Below are positions 41,931 through 44,839 of a DNA stretch of 44,839 nucleotides, one piece after another. The notes beneath the pieces were generated by a model. It was not told where the DNA came from. It ran no database searches and saw only the letters and a list, made by a program, of their open reading frames with translations. Source of the DNA: Reclinomonas americana ATCC 50394 (Eukaryota; Jakobida; Jakobea; Jakobida); the NCBI GenBank assembly GCA_048213135.1, contig PS015257.1, positions 71,835 through 116,673 on the forward strand, given 5' to 3'. Position numbers and translations under genes: made by a program. Every line of letters begins with the position of its first letter. The first letter of the stretch is position 1.

Positions 41931-44710
41931 TTATGCCAGTTTCCTTGCCAGTTCACGATGCCGCCGGATAGCCACTCGCTTCGCTGACAGCCAGTATCGG
42001 AACACTGATTGGTGCACATGCGCGACGGTGAGATGACACGAATACAGTCGGTGTAATGCACAGCGACGCAACAAAGCACAAGCATGTAGACGTACGAGGA
42101 GATGGCAATGGCAACTGCGGAGCACGGTCAGCAACATCAGAAAACACAAGCACGCACAGAGAGCGAGGGCACGCACTGAGTGGAAGAGTGGCCGACGAGA
42201 CGCCCAGGGTGCACTGCTGGTCGCAGTCGATGGTGCCGGTGACGCCGGGAACCTTCAGCGTCGTAGCGTCGACTTTCTTGTGCTTGCAGATGCCGGCATA
42301 CGTGCGCGTCGGACTGCTACCGTCACACTCGTACAACATCGGCACAAAGTACGCCGAAATGTAGGTGGACAGCAGGAGGAACAACATTAACGTGGCGGCA
42401 ACGGCGTGGAACAGCGCGACACCTGCATAGGCAAATAATAAATCTCCTTCTCCACAGCGATGGCCATGCCGCATGTGCCACACACTCACCGAGACGGTTC
42501 TCCACGAACGCGACAGTGTAGTTCAACACGATGCACGAGATGAACAGCAGAAGAATGCACGCCGTGCCCACCATGAAAGTGTAGGCCACGGGGAGGTTGT
42601 TGAGCGTGAACGGTCTGCAAACACTGCTCTGGATAGTGTAGCCGGCAATAACGCCCTCTGTGAGCCACGGCAATGCAGTCAGTCCACCGTCTGATGAATT
42701 ACAGGGAGCAGATGAACGTACGATAATCGAAGCAGTGGACATTCGGGCTCAGCGTGAGGAACCACATGGAGACGAGCGTGAGGCCGAGTTTGGCGAGCGA
42801 CGTAATGTCCGACATGAGACCGAAGGCGTGGCGGAGAATGCCTTGGCGGATCTCCAGCTGCTGCACGGTAATCGCCAGCAATTTGCCCTCCTGTCCATCG
42901 TCGTCTTCCTCCTCTTCCTCTTGCCGATCTCTTGCCGCCGCCGCCGCCGCTGCCGCGGTTACTGCTGCTGCAGAGGGAGTCGCCACCACCGCCACCACCG
43001 TGTTTTCACTGTCGGCGGGCTGATTGATACCCGTAACCGTGGCAGCCACCACCACGGCATTGTCACCATCCAAGAGCTGATCATGATCCTTGGCACTCTT
43101 TCGCCGCCGCCGACACGTGCAGTCGCGCCAAAAGTCGGAAAACGAGCACTCCATGTCAGGCGGTATCTTGCGCTGGTACTCGAAGCCCAGGAACGCCACA
43201 TACAAGGCTGCGCGTGCGGTGAAGGGGGACAGGAACTTGTAAGGCGACATAGGAAAAGCACGATGAGTGCAAGTGTGTGTGCATACTCACAGGAGACAAG
43301 GAATGCGACGGAAAGCAGAAACACTTCGGTCGGCACAAAGGCCTGGCAGCTGTGAACATCAGAGTAAGAGAGAATGCGTTTCTTGCTCTCTGTTCGCAGA
43401 CTGCGTTCACTCACTTGCCGCACGAATAGCTGGTCATGCAGTTGTTGGTGTACGGACATATGGGCGTCTGACTGCCGTAGTAGCCCGCACAACCAACGTC
43501 GGCATAAATCTGCGTGACATTCAACGATAATATCAAGCCGGTACAGTTGGTGCTGGTAAACTGGACACGCGAGTGAGGGGCGATGTGCAAACAAAGAGAG
43601 GAGGAATGGTAACGGCGGCGACTCACCTTGTCCACATAGCACTTGAAGCGTGCCCTCAGGAACGGCAGGTAGTACACCAGCGAGTACTGTGCCACGCCAA
43701 ACAACGCCGACAACACCGTCACCGTGTATCTGCGATGAACAGGGATCAGATATCTTCTCCTTCTTCGTCTTGTGCCAACGTGCCACACGCAGGCGCTCAC
43801 CCGATGATGGTGGCGGCGGCCGCGAATGGTCGAAACGTGCGCAACAGAATGGCCGTCAGAAAGATGAGCTGATTGGCCACGGCCAGCACCACGTATGTCT
43901 CCATGAGACCGGCTGTGTCGTACACCACGTTGCAGTACTGCCGAGGGAGGAGGAGGAAGGTCAAGAATGAGACCAGGAAGGAAGAGGCTGGCTTCACCAA
44001 AGAGAGGAGAAGAGAAGATACCCGCAGTCACACAGACCATGAAGGTGCCACACAGGCCACGAAGAGACGGGAGACAGACACTATCACAGCCGAAGGAAGG
44101 AGAAGCCAGCAATCACCTCGACGGTTACCACACAGACCACGTAGAGACGAGAGACAGACACGAAGAACAGGAGATGGGAAAGAAGATAACAGCCATACCA
44201 AGCGTCTCCTCGACAACGGCAACACTGAGCACGGAGGCAGAAGAGACAGACAAAGCAACAGCCGAAGAAAGACAGAAAGAAGAGAAAACAGCTGGAACGA
44301 AGAAGCTAGCAATCACAAAGACAATGAGAGACCACGACGAGAAAGAGAGACACGCAAGAAGAACAAGAGAAGGGAAAGAAAGTGAGAGCCACCACGAATG
44401 AGGCATACAGGCCACTGACATTCGAGAGACAGATGCAAAGAACGCCAGTGGGGAAAGGAGATAAAAGTCACAAAGAAACCTCGACAATTGCAAAGACAGG
44501 TGAGCATACAGAGAGATCCTCCCTCTGCCTCCCCGTCTCTGTCCCTTCCCTCCTCACCGACGGCGAATGCTGCAGATCAGACCCAGAAATCGTCCGCAAC
44601 ACCGGCTTCTGCTTCGTATCACAAAACCCCAACGTCATGTCGGGGCACTTTACCGCCTCCTGATTGTGAAGCACGAGGAACACGGCCGCCGAAGACAGAA
44701 ACGACTTGGC
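41931..44710 (-). CDS. Unrecognised polytopic membrane protein (5' partial, runs off the right edge)
   Basis: In-phase exons from the 5' side include 44710-44558, 43937-43801, 43729-43627, 43560-43415, a short one near 43361, about 43235-42725, about 42692-42493, about 42430-42162 and two final ones to TAA 41931. About eight to nine hydrophobic segments include YVVLAVANQLIFLTAILL, VTVLSALFGVAQYSLVYYL, TEVFLLSVAFLVS, FMVGTACILLLFISCIVL, HAVAATLMLFLLLSTYI and IAIAISSYVYMLVL. Between them are Cys-rich loops (CAGYYGSQTPICPYTNNC; CDQQC) with N-glycosylation sequons, and a cytosolic-looking insert with CTCRRRRK, an Ala run and an acidic run. The C-terminus is basic (AKRVAIRRHRELARKLA). One late donor is GTTGCG (about 42071). 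No family could be assigned from memory. Confidence 0.6.
43938..44557 (-). repeat. Expanded intron with ~70-80 bp degenerate minisatellite
   Basis: Units resembling CCACACAGACCACG(A/T)AGAGACG(A/G)GAGACAGACAC recur from about 44022, 44123 and, more diverged, 44330 and 44410. The intron is donor GTGAGG (44557) to acceptor CGGCAG (43938). Confidence 0.65.
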
Positions 44711-44839
44711 CTGAGCGAGAAAGAGAGAGAGAAACAGAGAAGAGTCAGAGAGAGAGAGAAGGCAGTGGAGCGATGTGTTATGCAGCTTCTTTCAGTCTGT
44801 ACGTGAGTGTCAGCGTGCAGGCAACTCTCTCTCTCTCTC
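44711..44839. repeat. GA-rich tract at the right edge ending in (CT)n
   Basis: On the minus strand this is a polypyrimidine tract leading to the CTCAG acceptor of exon 44710-44558, so it is intronic. The window ends in (CT)n. Confidence 0.55.

Noticed and set aside
43873-44401. Highly charged plus-strand frames
   Set aside because: Shadows of the minisatellite intron of the minus-strand polytopic gene.

Overview
This is a eukaryotic nuclear window with twelve assembly gaps (N runs). Genes are compactly packed and interrupted by many short (about 48-90 nt) GT...AG introns. Intergenic DNA and some introns are full of microsatellites and degenerate minisatellites. Secretory-pathway, translation, ubiquitin-ligase, peroxisomal and BBS-type chaperonin-like genes, plus large EGF/propeller proteins, suggest a free-living, probably ciliated, unicellular eukaryote. 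I cannot name the species or supergroup from the sequence.

Layout, left to right: ribophorin I (OST1 subunit, minus, C-terminus off the left edge); DENR (plus); a divergent group II chaperonin of BBS/MKKS type (minus); a DVD-motif glycosyltransferase (minus, 5' end in a gap); an unrecognised multi-exon gene (plus, about 10.7-12.9 kb); an Ala/Pro-rich coiled-coil protein (minus, 13.1-15.0 kb); a very large EGF plus BNR-type beta-propeller gene (minus, 15.7-21.2 kb, still open at a gap); a von Willebrand A-domain protein (plus, 21.8-24.5 kb); a type II membrane GT31/fringe-like glycosyltransferase (plus); two identical tRNA-Asp(GUC) genes flanking a gap; a Cys-containing protein of unknown function (plus); poly(ADP-ribose) glycohydrolase (plus); a SKP1-like protein (plus); a peroxisomal enoyl-CoA hydratase-like protein ending in AKL (minus); an SLC35E3-like transporter (minus); a 5' fragment of a His/Arg-Ser-rich protein (plus); a kelch protein with a predicted acylated N-terminus (minus); and an unrecognised polytopic membrane protein running off the right edge (minus).

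There is no operon-like logic. The functional thread is loose: ribophorin I, two glycosyltransferases and a sugar/DMT transporter serve protein glycosylation, and the EGF/propeller protein is a plausible secretory client.

The most unusual signal is in the gene architecture. Exon joins fixed by reading phase and family alignment show that many introns begin with GTTGCG rather than GTRAGT, in at least ten genes. Their 3' halves often carry a TGAC (CTGAC) branch-like motif. Several genes also carry one expanded intron of about 450-800 nt filled with private minisatellites, against other introns of only 50-80 nt. The propeller gene is growing by a recent tandem duplication with a 1,215 bp period.
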